DNA of 64,000 nucleotides from Bradyrhizobium campsiandrae (lineage in GTDB: Bacteria; Pseudomonadota; Alphaproteobacteria; Rhizobiales; Xanthobacteraceae), in contig NZ_JAANIH010000012.1 of the NCBI RefSeq assembly GCF_014529705.1, positions 101,900-165,899 of the forward strand, written 5' to 3'. Position numbers and translations under genes: made by a program. Positions 53,009 through 62,208 of the stretch are shown piece by piece (within the stretch, counting starts at the first letter, position 1; every line of letters starts with the position of its first letter). A model generated the notes under the pieces. That model had not been told where the DNA came from and did not search any database. It saw only the letters and a program-made list of their open reading frames with translations.

Positions 53009-54923
53009 TTTTTTTCACCAGAGCAGGTTGGTCCTGAACGTCATGACGGAGCACCGGCGTCAACGTCGCGATCTTGTTCTCCGCCGGCTTCACCTGGGGC
53101 GGCGTGTAGACGAGCGGCAGCTTGACCGTGACGGCGGTGCCCTCGCCGAGCTTGCTTTGTACCGTCAATTCGCCGAGATGCAACGCCACAAGGCTCTTCA
53201 CGATCGAAAGGCCAAGGCCGGTTCCTTCGTGGCGGCGCTCATAGGTCTTGCCGCACTGGAAGAACGGCGCGCCGATGCGCTTGAGATCGTCGGGCGCGAT
53301 GCCGACCCCGGTGTCGCTGATACGCAGCGTCAGCTGCGAGCTGGACGCTGCTGCAGACACCGTGACCTGACCGCCGCGCTCGGTGAACTTTATGGCGTTG
53401 GCGACCAGATTGAGCACGATCTGCTTGAAGGCGCGCGGATCGCCCGTCATCACAGGCAAATCCTGCGGCGCGTCGGTGATGAGATCGACGCCGTTCTCGC
53501 GCGCCTTCAGCGCCAGCAGATTGCAGCAATGCATCAGCGAGGCGCGCGGCGCGAACGGCTCCGAGGCGATCTCGAAATTGCCCGATTCCATCTTCGACAT
53601 GTCGAGGATGCCGTTGACGACCGACAACAGATGCTGGCCGGAGGCGTTGATCAGCTCGGCATATTCCTTGCGCTGGCTTGCGGCCAGCATCAGGGTCTGC
53701 TCCTGCGCGATCATCTCGGAGAAGCCGATGATGGCGTTGAGCGGCGTGCGCAGCTCGTGACTCATGGTGGCGAGGAAGCGCGTCTTGGCGGCGTCGGCGG
53801 CCTCTGCCGCGCTCCTGGCCTGGTCGAGCGCCTGCTCGGACAGCTTGCGATCGGTGACGTCGCGCATCACCGCGACGACTTCAAGCCCGGCGGTGACGTC
53901 ACTGTCAGGATTCTGGCGGCGCTGATCCTGGTCGAGCGGCCGGCAGCGCATCTCGACCCAGATGAAGTCGACCTGATAATTTCCCTGGCCGCGCTCGGAA
54001 CCGGTGGGCTCGCGCCGCACCCGGAATTCGACACTGCGCACGTGGCCGCGCGCGGCATCGGAGAGTGCGGTGAGATAGGCCGGACGATCGGCGACATGGA
54101 CACGATCGAACAGGCCATGGCCGAGCAATTGGGCGACCGGCATGCCGAGCATGGCTTCCGCTGCCGGCGAGATGAACTGCACCGCGCCGTTGCGCTGATG
54201 CCGCGAGATGACATCGCTCATGTTGCGCGCCAGGAGACGGTAGCGCTCCTCCTCGCGCGACAGCAGCGTGACGCTGGTGCGCGCGAGCGACTCGGCGCCG
54301 AAAGCAAGGCCTGCGGCATAGAGCGTCGCCGAGGCGACGCCGAACGCCATCATCACGCCACGCCCGGTCGCGCTCATCTCTCCAACCGGCAGCCAGCCGA
54401 GCTGGCCGAACAGGATCAAAAGGCCCGCGCAAGAGAGCGCGAGCAGCGAGGCAAAGGCCGCAACGCGGCGCGAGGCCGAAAGCGCAGCCTCGAGGGGAAC
54501 CACGACCAGCCAGATCGCGGCGAAGGATTCAATGCCCCCGGTCGTGACGGCGACCGCCATGATCAGGCCCGCGAGCGCCAGCGACGACAGCACATGGGCG
54601 CCTTCATAGCGGCCGGTGCGCGACAGGAACCAGGACAACAGGATCGGCGCGATCAGCCAGGCGAAGGCCGCGACCTCGACCGCGCTCGGCGCGCCGCGCA
54701 GCACGAGATAAACCGGAAAGGCGGCAAAGGCAGCCAGGCTTCCGAGAAGCCGCGGCGCCATGAAGGCCCGATGACGTGCACGCGTCAGCGCATCGTAACG
54801 CGCGGAGGGATGCAGCAGTGCATCGAGACAATCGCGGATGATACTCAAAACTGTCACGGGTCTCGCGCTTCGGCTCAATCGTCTGAGAAGACGCGCCGGA
54901 ACGCCTCCTTGTCGTTGAGCCAC
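53001..54923 (-). CDS. PAS-domain sensor histidine kinase, DivJ-like
   Basis: 640 residues. The N-terminal membrane region has about six helices (about 58-210), then PAS (RYRLLARNMSDVISRHQRNG..., about 228-350), a coiled coil, the H-box FLATMSHELRTPLNAIIGFS with H389, and ATPase boxes NLVANAIKF, DTGVGIA and GTGLGLSIV. The plan matches DivJ/PleC-type cell-cycle kinases, which phosphorylate DivK. A GTG at 54857 (22 residues in) is an alternative start. Coupled to a peptidoglycan-binding gene. DivJ identity is inferred from architecture. Confidence 0.85.
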   Translation of the reverse strand: MAQRQGGVPARLLRRLSRSARPVTVLSIIRDCLDALLHPSARYDALTRARHRAFMAPRLLGSLAAFAAFPVYLVLRGAPSAVEVAAFAWLIAPILLSWFLSRTGRYEGAHVLSSLALAGLIMAVAVTTGGIESFAAIWLVVVPLEAALSASRRVAAFASLLALSCAGLLILFGQLGWLPVGEMSATGRGVMMAFGVASATLYAAGLAFGAESLARTSVTLLSREEERYRLLARNMSDVISRHQRNGAVQFISPAAEAMLGMPVAQLLGHGLFDRVHVADRPAYLTALSDAARGHVRSVEFRVRREPTGSERGQGNYQVDFIWVEMRCRPLDQDQRRQNPDSDVTAGLEVVAVMRDVTDRKLSEQALDQARSAAEAADAAKTRFLATMSHELRTPLNAIIGFSEMIAQEQTLMLAASQRKEYAELINASGQHLLSVVNGILDMSKMESGNFEIASEPFAPRASLMHCCNLLALKARENGVDLITDAPQDLPVMTGDPRAFKQIVLNLVANAIKFTERGGQVTVSAAASSSQLTLRISDTGVGIAPDDLKRIGAPFFQCGKTYERRHEGTGLGLSIVKSLVALHLGELTVQSKLGEGTAVTVKLPLVYTPPQVKPAENKIATLTPVLRHDVQDQPALVKKSA

Positions 54924-55266
54924 CGTGTCAGAGCGACCTTAAACGAGTGCTAAGGCGGATCGGGCCGCCGCCGAACACCGTGACATCGCGGAGATTTTTA
55001 GGCGAATTGGGATGGTCATCATCGGATGATGGTGAACACAGGGTTTCACCGTCCACCTCATGGTTTCGAATTGGTGGATAGGCGGGGCCGGGCGACCACA
55101 GGCGCCCGCGTCAATCGAATATTTACGAGATCTCTGTCCGCGAAGATTTTTGCGTCAATTTTCCGCGAATTAAGCTCAAGGCAATGACTTGCGATTTATC
55201 GAGAGTTGCTAGGTCGAAACGCGCGCGGACATCGCCGCGGCGGGATCTAACATACAGGTCGATAAG
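54924..55266. other. Divergent region between the DivJ-like kinase and DUF5330 genes
   Basis: 343 bases, somewhat less GC rich than the genes. A degenerate CtrA-like element (TTAA-N7-CTAA, 54939-54953) sits just ahead of the kinase start. No RNA gene or open frame of note. Confidence 0.45.
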
Positions 55267-55710
55267 ATGCGCTTTCTGCTTCGCATCACATTCTGGCTCG
55301 GGCTGGTGCTGGTGCTCCTGCCACGGGACAAGACGCCCGAATCGGAGAAAGTGCCGCAGATCGGCGCCGCCGACGCGGTGCAGGCTGCGACCGCGGCAGT
55401 TTCCGACATGAGCCAGTTCTGCAAGCGGCAGCCGGCGGCCTGCGAGGTCGGCGGCCAGGCCGCAACCATCATCGGCCAGCGGGCCCAGGACGGCGCGCGC
55501 AAGATCTACCAGATCATCAACGAGAAGAAAGAGCAGATCACCGACGAGAAGAACGAAAAGACCAACAGGAACGACAAGAAGGCGCCCGACCATACCGGCT
55601 CGATCGCGATGGCCGGCGAAGGCGATATCGAAGCTGGCCAAGCGCCGCGCGATACGCTGACCCAGGACGACCTCGCGCTGGAATGGCGCGGACCGGAAGC
55701 GGCGAATTAG
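55267..55710 (+). CDS. DUF5330-domain protein
   Basis: 147 residues with an N-terminal signal anchor (MRFLLRITFWLGLVLVLLP) and a short periplasmic or cytoplasmic part with the ICxxx-like core ADAVQAATAAVSDMSQFCKR and ACEVGGQAA; two cysteines probably pair. A Lys/Asn/Glu-rich helix follows. Found across rhizobia, unassigned. Confidence 0.8.
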   Translation: MRFLLRITFWLGLVLVLLPRDKTPESEKVPQIGAADAVQAATAAVSDMSQFCKRQPAACEVGGQAATIIGQRAQDGARKIYQIINEKKEQITDEKNEKTNRNDKKAPDHTGSIAMAGEGDIEAGQAPRDTLTQDDLALEWRGPEAAN

Positions 55711-55910
55711 AGCGCAGACTCTTCGCCGCACAGCCACAGCTCCGATTGATGCATGCGGGACGTATGACGTTTGTCGTATGGCGCTTCCGCAACTCCGAAA
55801 CAGAAAAGGAAAGCTGAGGCCAGGTTGGCCTTGTTGGAGCGGCGACGTTCCCGAATGATGCCGCGCGTCAGGACGTCGCATCCTCCTCGAACGCAACCAG
55901 GCGGGCTCCC

Positions 55911-56996
55911 GTGAAGAACATTCTCAAATGCGCTTTTGCTGTGGCAATGATTGCAGGCTGCAATGCGGCCTCCGCGCAGTCACCATCCTCATCCGAGGCG
56001 ATCCTGCAGCGTCTCGATGCCATCGATAAACGCAACGCGAAACTCGAAAGCGAAAACGCTGCCCTTCGCGACCGCGTGCGCGTACTCGAGCAGGGACATG
56101 GCAACGCCGCGGCCGATGCACGACGCCTGGGCCCAGGGCCCGCACGCGCGCAACCCAGGGACGGGACCAAGGAAGCGACCTCCGCGATGGCCATGATGCC
56201 GAAGTCTACCGGCCCTGCCTATAAGGCTCCGCCCGCTGTCGCCGCAGCTTACAGCTGGACGGGATTCTACGTCGGCGCAAATGCCGGCGGGGCAATTGGA
56301 GATCGTCAGTGGAGCGATCCAACTCTGGCGCCACCTGAGCTCGGCTCTCACAAGATGACAGGCTGGCTCGGCGGCTTTCAAGCCGGCTACAACTGGCAGA
56401 CCGGACACCTCGTGCTTGGCGCCGAAGGGACGTATCAATTCTCCGATTTGCGAGGCGATCACCAGAACGTAACGGTGGCGGCTCTCGGACCGCCCCTTGC
56501 GCTTCCGCAATTCGGCACCTCGACGGATCGATTTTCGACGAGGATCGATGGCATCGCGACACTCGCTGGCCGCATCGGCTTCGCATCCGATTCGTTGGAC
56601 CGAACGTTGTTCTACGCCAAAGGCGGCGCGGCTTACGCCAGCGGAAGCGCTGCGCAGGCGACCAACGCTGGCGTCTTGTTCTTCGGCGGCGGTGCCGCCC
56701 CTCAGGTCATCACCTTTACCGGCACCCGGACGGTAACGGACGATCGTTGGGGCTGGATGGCTGGCCTTGGCCTGGAACAGGGCTTGACGGAAAACTGGTC
56801 GGCCAAGATCGAATATGACTATTTGGACTTCGGCACGAAGTCTCTCCGCCTGACCGGCGCCGGCTGCCTTGCCTCTGGTGGTCTTCAGGCTTGCGGACCC
56901 GCCACGTCGAGCTTCGATGTTCGGCAGAATGCCCAGCTCCTGATGCTCGGCATCAACTATCGCTTCAACAACGGCCCCGCCGTGGCCAAGTATTGA
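55911..56996 (+). CDS. Omp31/Omp25-type outer-membrane beta-barrel protein
   Basis: 361 residues: signal peptide (MKNILKCAFAVAMIAGCNAASA), a coiled coil (AILQRLDAIDKRNAKLESEN ... RVRVLEQG, about 32-62), a linker, then an eight-stranded barrel starting YSWTGFYVGANAGGAIGDR and ending MLGINYRFNN with a terminal aromatic pattern. The N-terminal coiled coil before the barrel is an addition to the usual Omp25/31 form and may trimerise. GTG start, weak ribosome site. Confidence 0.88.
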   Translation: MKNILKCAFAVAMIAGCNAASAQSPSSSEAILQRLDAIDKRNAKLESENAALRDRVRVLEQGHGNAAADARRLGPGPARAQPRDGTKEATSAMAMMPKSTGPAYKAPPAVAAAYSWTGFYVGANAGGAIGDRQWSDPTLAPPELGSHKMTGWLGGFQAGYNWQTGHLVLGAEGTYQFSDLRGDHQNVTVAALGPPLALPQFGTSTDRFSTRIDGIATLAGRIGFASDSLDRTLFYAKGGAAYASGSAAQATNAGVLFFGGGAAPQVITFTGTRTVTDDRWGWMAGLGLEQGLTENWSAKIEYDYLDFGTKSLRLTGAGCLASGGLQACGPATSSFDVRQNAQLLMLGINYRFNNGPAVAKY

Positions 56997-57086
56997 TTTG
57001 GACGAGGGCCAAGATTGGGCCCCGAGCCTATCGATTTCGACCCGCCGCGCCCCTATATTGGCTCAGAGAGTGAATTTGGGCCATCA

Positions 57087-57515
57087 ATGACTTCGATCGA
57101 CGACATCAGGGACAATTTCGAGCTTCTGGACGATTGGGACGACCGCTACCGGTACGTCATCGAGCTCGGCCGTACCCTGGAACCGATGCCTGAGGCGGAA
57201 CATTCCGCCGAGAACAAGGTGAACGGCTGCGTCAGCCAGGTCTGGCTGCAGAAGCTGATCGATCGCAGCAATGGCGCGCCGATCCTGAAATATCGTGGCG
57301 ACAGCGATGCGCATATCGTGCGCGGACTGGTCGCGATCGTGCTCGCGCTCTATTCCGGCCGCACGCCGCAGCAGATCCTCGAGACCGATGCGATCTCGGT
57401 GTTCGACGAATTCGGCTTCCGCGATCATCTGACGCCGCAGCGTTCGAACGGCCTGCGCTCGATGGTCGAGCGCATCAAGACGGATGCGAGAGAGGCGCTG
57501 GCGGAAGCGTCTTAG
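57087..57515 (+). CDS. sufE: SufE-family sulfur acceptor
   Basis: 142 residues, with Cys48 in NGCVSQVWLQ as the sulfur-accepting residue, and the helical C-terminal fold. Accepts sulfane sulfur from SufS for Fe-S cluster assembly. ATG chosen; an open extension upstream is not part of the family. No suf operon is adjacent. Confidence 0.93.
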   Translation: MTSIDDIRDNFELLDDWDDRYRYVIELGRTLEPMPEAEHSAENKVNGCVSQVWLQKLIDRSNGAPILKYRGDSDAHIVRGLVAIVLALYSGRTPQQILETDAISVFDEFGFRDHLTPQRSNGLRSMVERIKTDAREALAEAS

Positions 57516-57533
57516 CGCCTCATTGCGAGCTGC

Positions 57534-57626
57534 CGTAGGGTGGGCAAAGCGGAGCGTGCCCACGTTCTGTGTGTGATCGATGAAAAATGGTGGGCACGGC
57601 GCAAGTGCGCCTTTGCCCACCCTACG
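57534..57626. repeat. Palindromic intergenic repeat, copy 1 of the GGGTGGGCAAAG family
   Basis: Outer arms CGTAGGGTGGGCAAAG (57534-57549) and CTTTGCCCACCCTACG (57611-57626) are perfect 16-bp inverted repeats; inner GTGCCCAC/GTGGGCAC repeats lie inside. It occupies the convergent gap between sufE and mucR. A second copy is at 62101. Confidence 0.7.
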
Positions 57627-57642
57627 AGAGCAGAGACTTGGA

Positions 57643-58062
57643 CTACTTCCCCTTCTTCCGCTGCTGCTGTCCCAACCCCATCTTCTTCGCCAGTTGCGAA
57701 CGAGCCACCGCGTAGTTCGGCGCGACCATGGGATAGTCGGCGGGCAGGCCCCATTTCTCGCGATATTGCTCGGGCGTCATGTTGTACTGCGTGCGCAAAT
57801 GGCGCTTCAGCGACTTGAAGCGCTTGCCGTCCTCCAGACAGACCAGATAGTCCGGCGCAATCGACTTCTTCAGCGAGACCGCCGGCTTTGCCGGCTCGAG
57901 CGGCGCGGTCTCGGTGCGGCCAGACGACACCCGGGTCAAGGCGCTATGCACCTGGCTGATCAGGTTCGGAATCTCGGCGGCCGGCGTCGGGTTGTTGCCG
58001 ACATAGGCCGACACGATGCTCGCAGTCAGCTCGATGAAATTCTTGGGCCCGGCATCCGACAT
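57643..58062 (-). CDS. mucR: MucR/Ros-family zinc-finger regulator
   Basis: 139 residues: helical N-terminal dimer domain (FIELTASIVSAYVGNNPTPA) and the single prokaryotic zinc finger YLVCLEDGKRFKSLKRHL with its basic flanks, then TPEQYREKWGLPADYPM. MucR proteins control exopolysaccharide, motility and symbiosis genes in rhizobia. Stands alone after a repeat; convergent with sufE. Confidence 0.95.
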   Translation of the reverse strand: MSDAGPKNFIELTASIVSAYVGNNPTPAAEIPNLISQVHSALTRVSSGRTETAPLEPAKPAVSLKKSIAPDYLVCLEDGKRFKSLKRHLRTQYNMTPEQYREKWGLPADYPMVAPNYAVARSQLAKKMGLGQQQRKKGK

Positions 58063-58222
58063 GGGCGCGACCTCTTTCCAATCTACTTCATCGCGGCATT
58101 GGCGACGCTGAAGTAATTCCTGTCAACAATACGTTTGGCCGAAATACGACAACTGGGGAATATGAGCCGATTACTGGTCTCGCGACAAGAACTGCGAGAC
58201 TTTACTTCAGCGCGCGAGGTGT

Positions 58223-59065
58223 TCAGCCACCACGCTGGTCGAGATGGGCGCGCAACTCGTCGATTGAGGCGAAGCGCATCATGCCTTCGGGCATCTGCGC
58301 CTCGATCGAGCCGTCGGAATAGAGCGAATAGGCCATGCCGTCGACGACGCCGGATTTCAACACCGTCACCGCCGGCTGTTCGGCCGGCGGCGGCTCGGGC
58401 GCCGGCGGAGGTGTTGCCGGCGGTGGCACGGCAGGCTCGAAGGTCGAGGACGGGCGCGGCGGCGGACGACGCGTCGCGGGCGGTTCGGGCGGGCGGGCGC
58501 GGTCCAGTTTCGGCCAGGCATCATCAAAGCTCGCGTGCGGAGCTTCCGGCGCGGCCGGCTCCGTATGCGCTGGCGACGGCGCGCTTTCGACAGCTTTCGC
58601 CTCGGAACGCTCGCGTTCCTTGCGTGAGCTCGAAGCGAACATCAGATTGCGCCGGCGCGGGGGTTCCGGCGCGGCGGGTGCTGGTGGCGGTGCTTCCGCC
58701 TCAGCCGGTGCTTCGGCGCGCGGCCGCGCGGGTGCCGGCGTTTCGGCCTGCCATGGCGGCTGCGAATCGCCCCGCATGGCGGGAGCGGGCTCAGGCGCAC
58801 CTGGCGCGGCAACACCTGGCGGCAACACGGGCCTGACGCGAACCTCCGAAGCTGCGGCGGTCCCGGCCAGACGGCGGGCGATGCCTTGCAGCTCGAGCAG
58901 CACGAGATAGAGGCCGACCAGTAGCATTCCGGAGCAGACGCCAATCGATCCGCTCGTTATGAGCGTGCTGCCGAGGCTGAAATCCCTGATCGAATAGCCG
59001 AACGCGACCGCAAGGAGGCCCGCCAAGACGGCGAATATCCCTGCGATCAACAATGCCAAGCTCAT
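58223..59065 (-). CDS. Membrane protein with long proline-rich region
   Basis: 280 residues: two membrane helices (about 2-24 and 38-62), a Pro/Ala/Arg/Glu-rich disordered middle and a small conserved end, VLKSGVVDGMAYSLYSDGSI ... MMRFASIDELRAHLDQ. Only the ends look conserved. Frame to 59140 exists upstream, but the ATG giving MSLALLIAG fits the membrane protein. Unknown function; divergent from the GT39 gene across 312 bases. Confidence 0.65.
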   Translation of the reverse strand: MSLALLIAGIFAVLAGLLAVAFGYSIRDFSLGSTLITSGSIGVCSGMLLVGLYLVLLELQGIARRLAGTAAASEVRVRPVLPPGVAAPGAPEPAPAMRGDSQPPWQAETPAPARPRAEAPAEAEAPPPAPAAPEPPRRRNLMFASSSRKERERSEAKAVESAPSPAHTEPAAPEAPHASFDDAWPKLDRARPPEPPATRRPPPRPSSTFEPAVPPPATPPPAPEPPPAEQPAVTVLKSGVVDGMAYSLYSDGSIEAQMPEGMMRFASIDELRAHLDQRGG

Positions 59066-59377
59066 CGAACACACCCCCGGCCGCGCCTCATCACGCGACC
59101 CCGTTACGCCACGATACCGTCTTCCGGTGTTCCTCGCCAACGACCAATTGCCGCCGCCGTTCCTAAAGGGAAGGATATCAGGGACTTATTCACATTCCCT
59201 TCAGCAACGGTCCGCTACCTGTCATGGGCTTCCAAAGGGTTGGAAATTGCTGCGTCGCATCAGGAATTTAGCCATAATGCCCAATTACTTGGTAATGGAA
59301 CTGCGCTATAGGGATTCCGGGGAAGTGGCCCGCGCGCACCAGCAGGGCCAAGAGGGGATTCCGGGTCACCAATAGCC
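59066..59377. other. Divergent intergenic region
   Basis: 312 bases between a leftward membrane-protein gene and the GT39 gene. It should hold promoters for both; the stretch 59260-59320 is less GC rich and holds CTATAGG-like sequence that could be a -10 box. One open frame (59127-59375) has no coding character. Confidence 0.4.
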
Positions 59378-61027
59378 ATGACATCCATCACGACTTCGGC
59401 GATCGACACGCCTCTCGGGCGCTCGGTTGAGCGGACTTGCGACGACCTCGCCATGCTGGTGCTGGCAGCCGTCGCCGTCATCGCCGGCCTGACCTTCCGC
59501 GACTACGGGCTCGGCTGGGACGACTACACCCATGCCGAATATGCCGACCTGCTGCTGCGCATGTACGGTTCCGGCTTCAGGGATACGGCCGCCCTCTCCT
59601 TCGCCAACCTCTATATGTATGGCGGCGGCTTCGACATGGTCGCGGCGCTGCTGCACAAGATCCTTCCGCTCGAGCTGTTCGAGACCCGGCGCCTGCTCGG
59701 CGCGATCGTCGGCGTGATCGGACTTGCGGTGACCTGGCGCCTCGGCCGCCGCATCGGCGGACCGCTTGCCGGTCTTGCCGCACTGTTGCTGCTCGCGCTC
59801 TGCCCGATCTTCTACGGCCACATGTTCATGAACCCGAAGGATGCGCCCTTCGCGGTGGCGATGATCATCCTGATGCTCGGTCTCGTCCGGCTCGCCGAGG
59901 AATATCCGCAGCCGTCGCCGCGCACGATCCTGATCGTCGGCCTGGGGGCCGGCCTCTCGATCGGCTGCCGCATCCTCGGCGGACTGGCGCTGGTGTACGC
60001 CATGATCGGTTTCATGCCACTGTTGCTGGAAGAGCTGCGCACCGAAGGCACGCGCGAGGCGGTGAGGCGTTTCGCCCATGTCGTCTACGTGCTGCTCCCG
60101 GGCCTCGCCTTTGGCTATCTCGTGATGGGCCTGATCTGGCCATGGTCGATCATGGAGCCCGGCAATCCCTTCGAGGCCCTGACCTACTTCTCGCACTTCT
60201 TCGAGAAGCCGTGGAAGGAGATGTTCGACGGCGCGATCGTGTCCGTGCCCGACATGCCGTGGTCGTATCTGCCGACGCTGTTCGCGCTGCAGCTGCCCGA
60301 AGTGATGCTGGTGCTGATGGCCGGCGCGGTGTTCAGCACAATCGCCATGCTGCCACGCCGCGAGGTTCCGGCGCGCCGCAAGACCATCCTCCTGATGCTG
60401 ACGCTGGCGGCCACCTTGCCGCTCGCGATCGCAATGGTGAAGCGTCCGGCGCTCTACAACGGCATCCGCCACTTCGTGTTCGTGATCCCGCCGATGGCGG
60501 TGCTCGGCGGCGTTGCCTTCGCCTGGACCATGGAGCGCCTGCGCACCAACCACCGCGCCTGGCAGCCGGCCGTGCTCGCCCTGTTCTGCTTCGGCCTTGC
60601 ACTGCCGCTCGCCGAGATGATCCGGCTGCATCCCTATCAGTACACCCACTTCAATCACATCGCCGGCACGGTACGCGGCGCCGACGACCGCTTCATGCTG
60701 GATTATTGGGGCCTTGCGCTGAAACAGGCCTCCGACGGACTGCGCGAGCAGCTCGTCGAGCGCCAGGAAGTGCCGCCGCGCAATCGCAAATGGAAGGTCG
60801 CGGTCTGCGGTCCGCAGCGCCCGGCCCAGGTCGCGCTCGGCCCCGACTTCACCATCGGCTGGGATTCCAACGCGGCCGATTTCGCCATGACGCTCGGCGA
60901 ATTCTACTGCAAGGGCCTCACCGCGCCCGTGATGGTCGAGATCAAGCGCGACGACGTGGTGTTCGCGCGCGTCTACGACATCCGCGGCCGCAGCATTTCC
61001 AGCCTGCTATCGATCCCGGCGCCGTAA
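59378..61027 (+). CDS. GT39-family glycosyltransferase-like membrane protein
   Basis: 549 residues, about 11 membrane helices. The first extracytoplasmic loop has FRDYGLGWDDYTHAEYADLL with the acidic pair typical of lipid-phosphate-sugar dependent GT39/ArnT proteins. The last 110 residues form a soluble periplasmic domain (QEVPPRNRKWKVAVCGPQRP ...). Donor and acceptor are unknown. A standalone gene, not in a polysaccharide cluster. Confidence 0.8.
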   Translation: MTSITTSAIDTPLGRSVERTCDDLAMLVLAAVAVIAGLTFRDYGLGWDDYTHAEYADLLLRMYGSGFRDTAALSFANLYMYGGGFDMVAALLHKILPLELFETRRLLGAIVGVIGLAVTWRLGRRIGGPLAGLAALLLLALCPIFYGHMFMNPKDAPFAVAMIILMLGLVRLAEEYPQPSPRTILIVGLGAGLSIGCRILGGLALVYAMIGFMPLLLEELRTEGTREAVRRFAHVVYVLLPGLAFGYLVMGLIWPWSIMEPGNPFEALTYFSHFFEKPWKEMFDGAIVSVPDMPWSYLPTLFALQLPEVMLVLMAGAVFSTIAMLPRREVPARRKTILLMLTLAATLPLAIAMVKRPALYNGIRHFVFVIPPMAVLGGVAFAWTMERLRTNHRAWQPAVLALFCFGLALPLAEMIRLHPYQYTHFNHIAGTVRGADDRFMLDYWGLALKQASDGLREQLVERQEVPPRNRKWKVAVCGPQRPAQVALGPDFTIGWDSNAADFAMTLGEFYCKGLTAPVMVEIKRDDVVFARVYDIRGRSISSLLSIPAP

Positions 61028-61220
61028 CAACCGTTGCTTGATCGGCCGGCCGGGTCGCCAAAACGTCATCCGGCCGCGCATGACCGGTTCTGAAATCCGG
61101 AACCTCGCGGCACGCCTCCATGCGGGCGACGCTGAACTGCCGCGCTTGGCGCGCCTTGCGGCCAGCCCCTTGCAAGACTAGGCTCCCGTCCCGCAACAAC
61201 GAGGTTCGGAGAGATTTGCC

Positions 61221-62000
61221 ATGTCGCCAGCGGAAGCGCGCCTGAAGGAAGTGCCGTCCAACATGACGGAGGCCGAGTGGCAGCAACGGGTCAATCTCGC
61301 CGCCTGCTATCGCCTCGTCGCGCTGTATGGCTGGGACGATCTGGTCGACACCCACATCTCCGCGCGCGTGCCCGGCCCCGACCATCACTTCCTGATCAAT
61401 CCCTATGGGCTGATGTTCGACGAGATCACCGCCTCGAGCCTGGTCAAGGTCGATCTGCACGGCAACCAGCTCTCCGAGAGCGAGTACAGCATCAACCCGG
61501 CCGGCTTCACCATCCATTCGGCGATCCACGAGGTGCGCGAGGACGCGATCTGCGTGCTGCATCTCCACACGCTGGACGGCACCGCGGTGTCGAGCAGCGC
61601 CGAAGGCCTCCTGCCGCTCAATCAGACCGCCCAGCTCGTCACCCACGATCTCGCCTATCACGACTATGAAGGCATCGCGCTCGATCACGACGAGCGGCCG
61701 CGGCTGCAGAAGGATCTCGGCGACCACAACCACATGCTCCTGCGCAACCACGGCACGCTGACCGTCGGCCGCTCGGTCGCCTCCGCTTTCGAGCGCATGT
61801 ATCACCTCGAGCGCGCCTGCTCGATGCAGGTGCGCACCCGCGCGCTGGGCACGCCGGTCTACCCGGTCGAGCCGATCGCGATCGAGAAGAACACCGAGCT
61901 GCTCGCCAACCGCGACCGCGCCGAGCTGCGCGCGACCAACCTCGTCTGGCCGCCACTGCTGCGCAAGCTTGACCGCGAGCTGCCGGGCTACCGGTCTTGA
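61221..62000 (+). CDS. Class II aldolase/adducin family protein
   Basis: 259 residues with the zinc-site motif HLHTLDGTAVSS, LRNHGTLTVG and the DHN-type ends. Members are fuculose/ribulose-phosphate aldolases or non-enzymatic; the substrate is not clear here. GGAGAG precedes the ATG. Followed by a strong terminator. Confidence 0.9.
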   Translation: MSPAEARLKEVPSNMTEAEWQQRVNLAACYRLVALYGWDDLVDTHISARVPGPDHHFLINPYGLMFDEITASSLVKVDLHGNQLSESEYSINPAGFTIHSAIHEVREDAICVLHLHTLDGTAVSSSAEGLLPLNQTAQLVTHDLAYHDYEGIALDHDERPRLQKDLGDHNHMLLRNHGTLTVGRSVASAFERMYHLERACSMQVRTRALGTPVYPVEPIAIEKNTELLANRDRAELRATNLVWPPLLRKLDRELPGYRS

Positions 62001-62057
62001 GATTTTCGGGATTTCGTGTAAGGTAGGCCTCACCTACCTCTGCACGTTCTGGAATGA

Positions 62058-62091
62058 AACGCCGCCCAATTCCGGGCGGCGTTTTTGTTTT
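62058..62091 (+). terminator. Rho-independent terminator after the aldolase gene
   Basis: Perfect 9-bp stem ACGCCGCCC (62059-62067) / GGGCGGCGT (62074-62082) with a six-base loop and a GTTTTTGTTTT tail, 58 bases past the aldolase stop. Textbook intrinsic terminator for rightward transcription. Confidence 0.9.
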
Positions 62092-62100
62092 GGGGCGCTT

Positions 62101-62192
62101 CGTAGGGTGGGCAAAGCAAAGCGTGCCCACGCCTTTGTGGCCGTATGAGACAGTTGGTGGGCACGGCGCTTTGCGCCTTTGCCCACCCTTTG
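62101..62192. repeat. Palindromic intergenic repeat, copy 2 of the GGGTGGGCAAAG family
   Basis: Same left arm as copy 1 (CGTAGGGTGGGCAAAG, identical 16 bases), inner GTGCCCAC (62123-62130) and GTGGGCAC (62157-62164), right arm CTTTGCCCACCCT complete but the last three bases differ. Adjacent to the terminator between convergent genes. Confidence 0.65.
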
Positions 62193-62208
62193 GCAGCTCG
62201 TAAGGTAG

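Noticed and set aside
52548..54953. 801-codon plus-strand frame opposite the DivJ-like kinase
   Set aside because: Antisense shadow; kinase boxes on the minus strand are intact.
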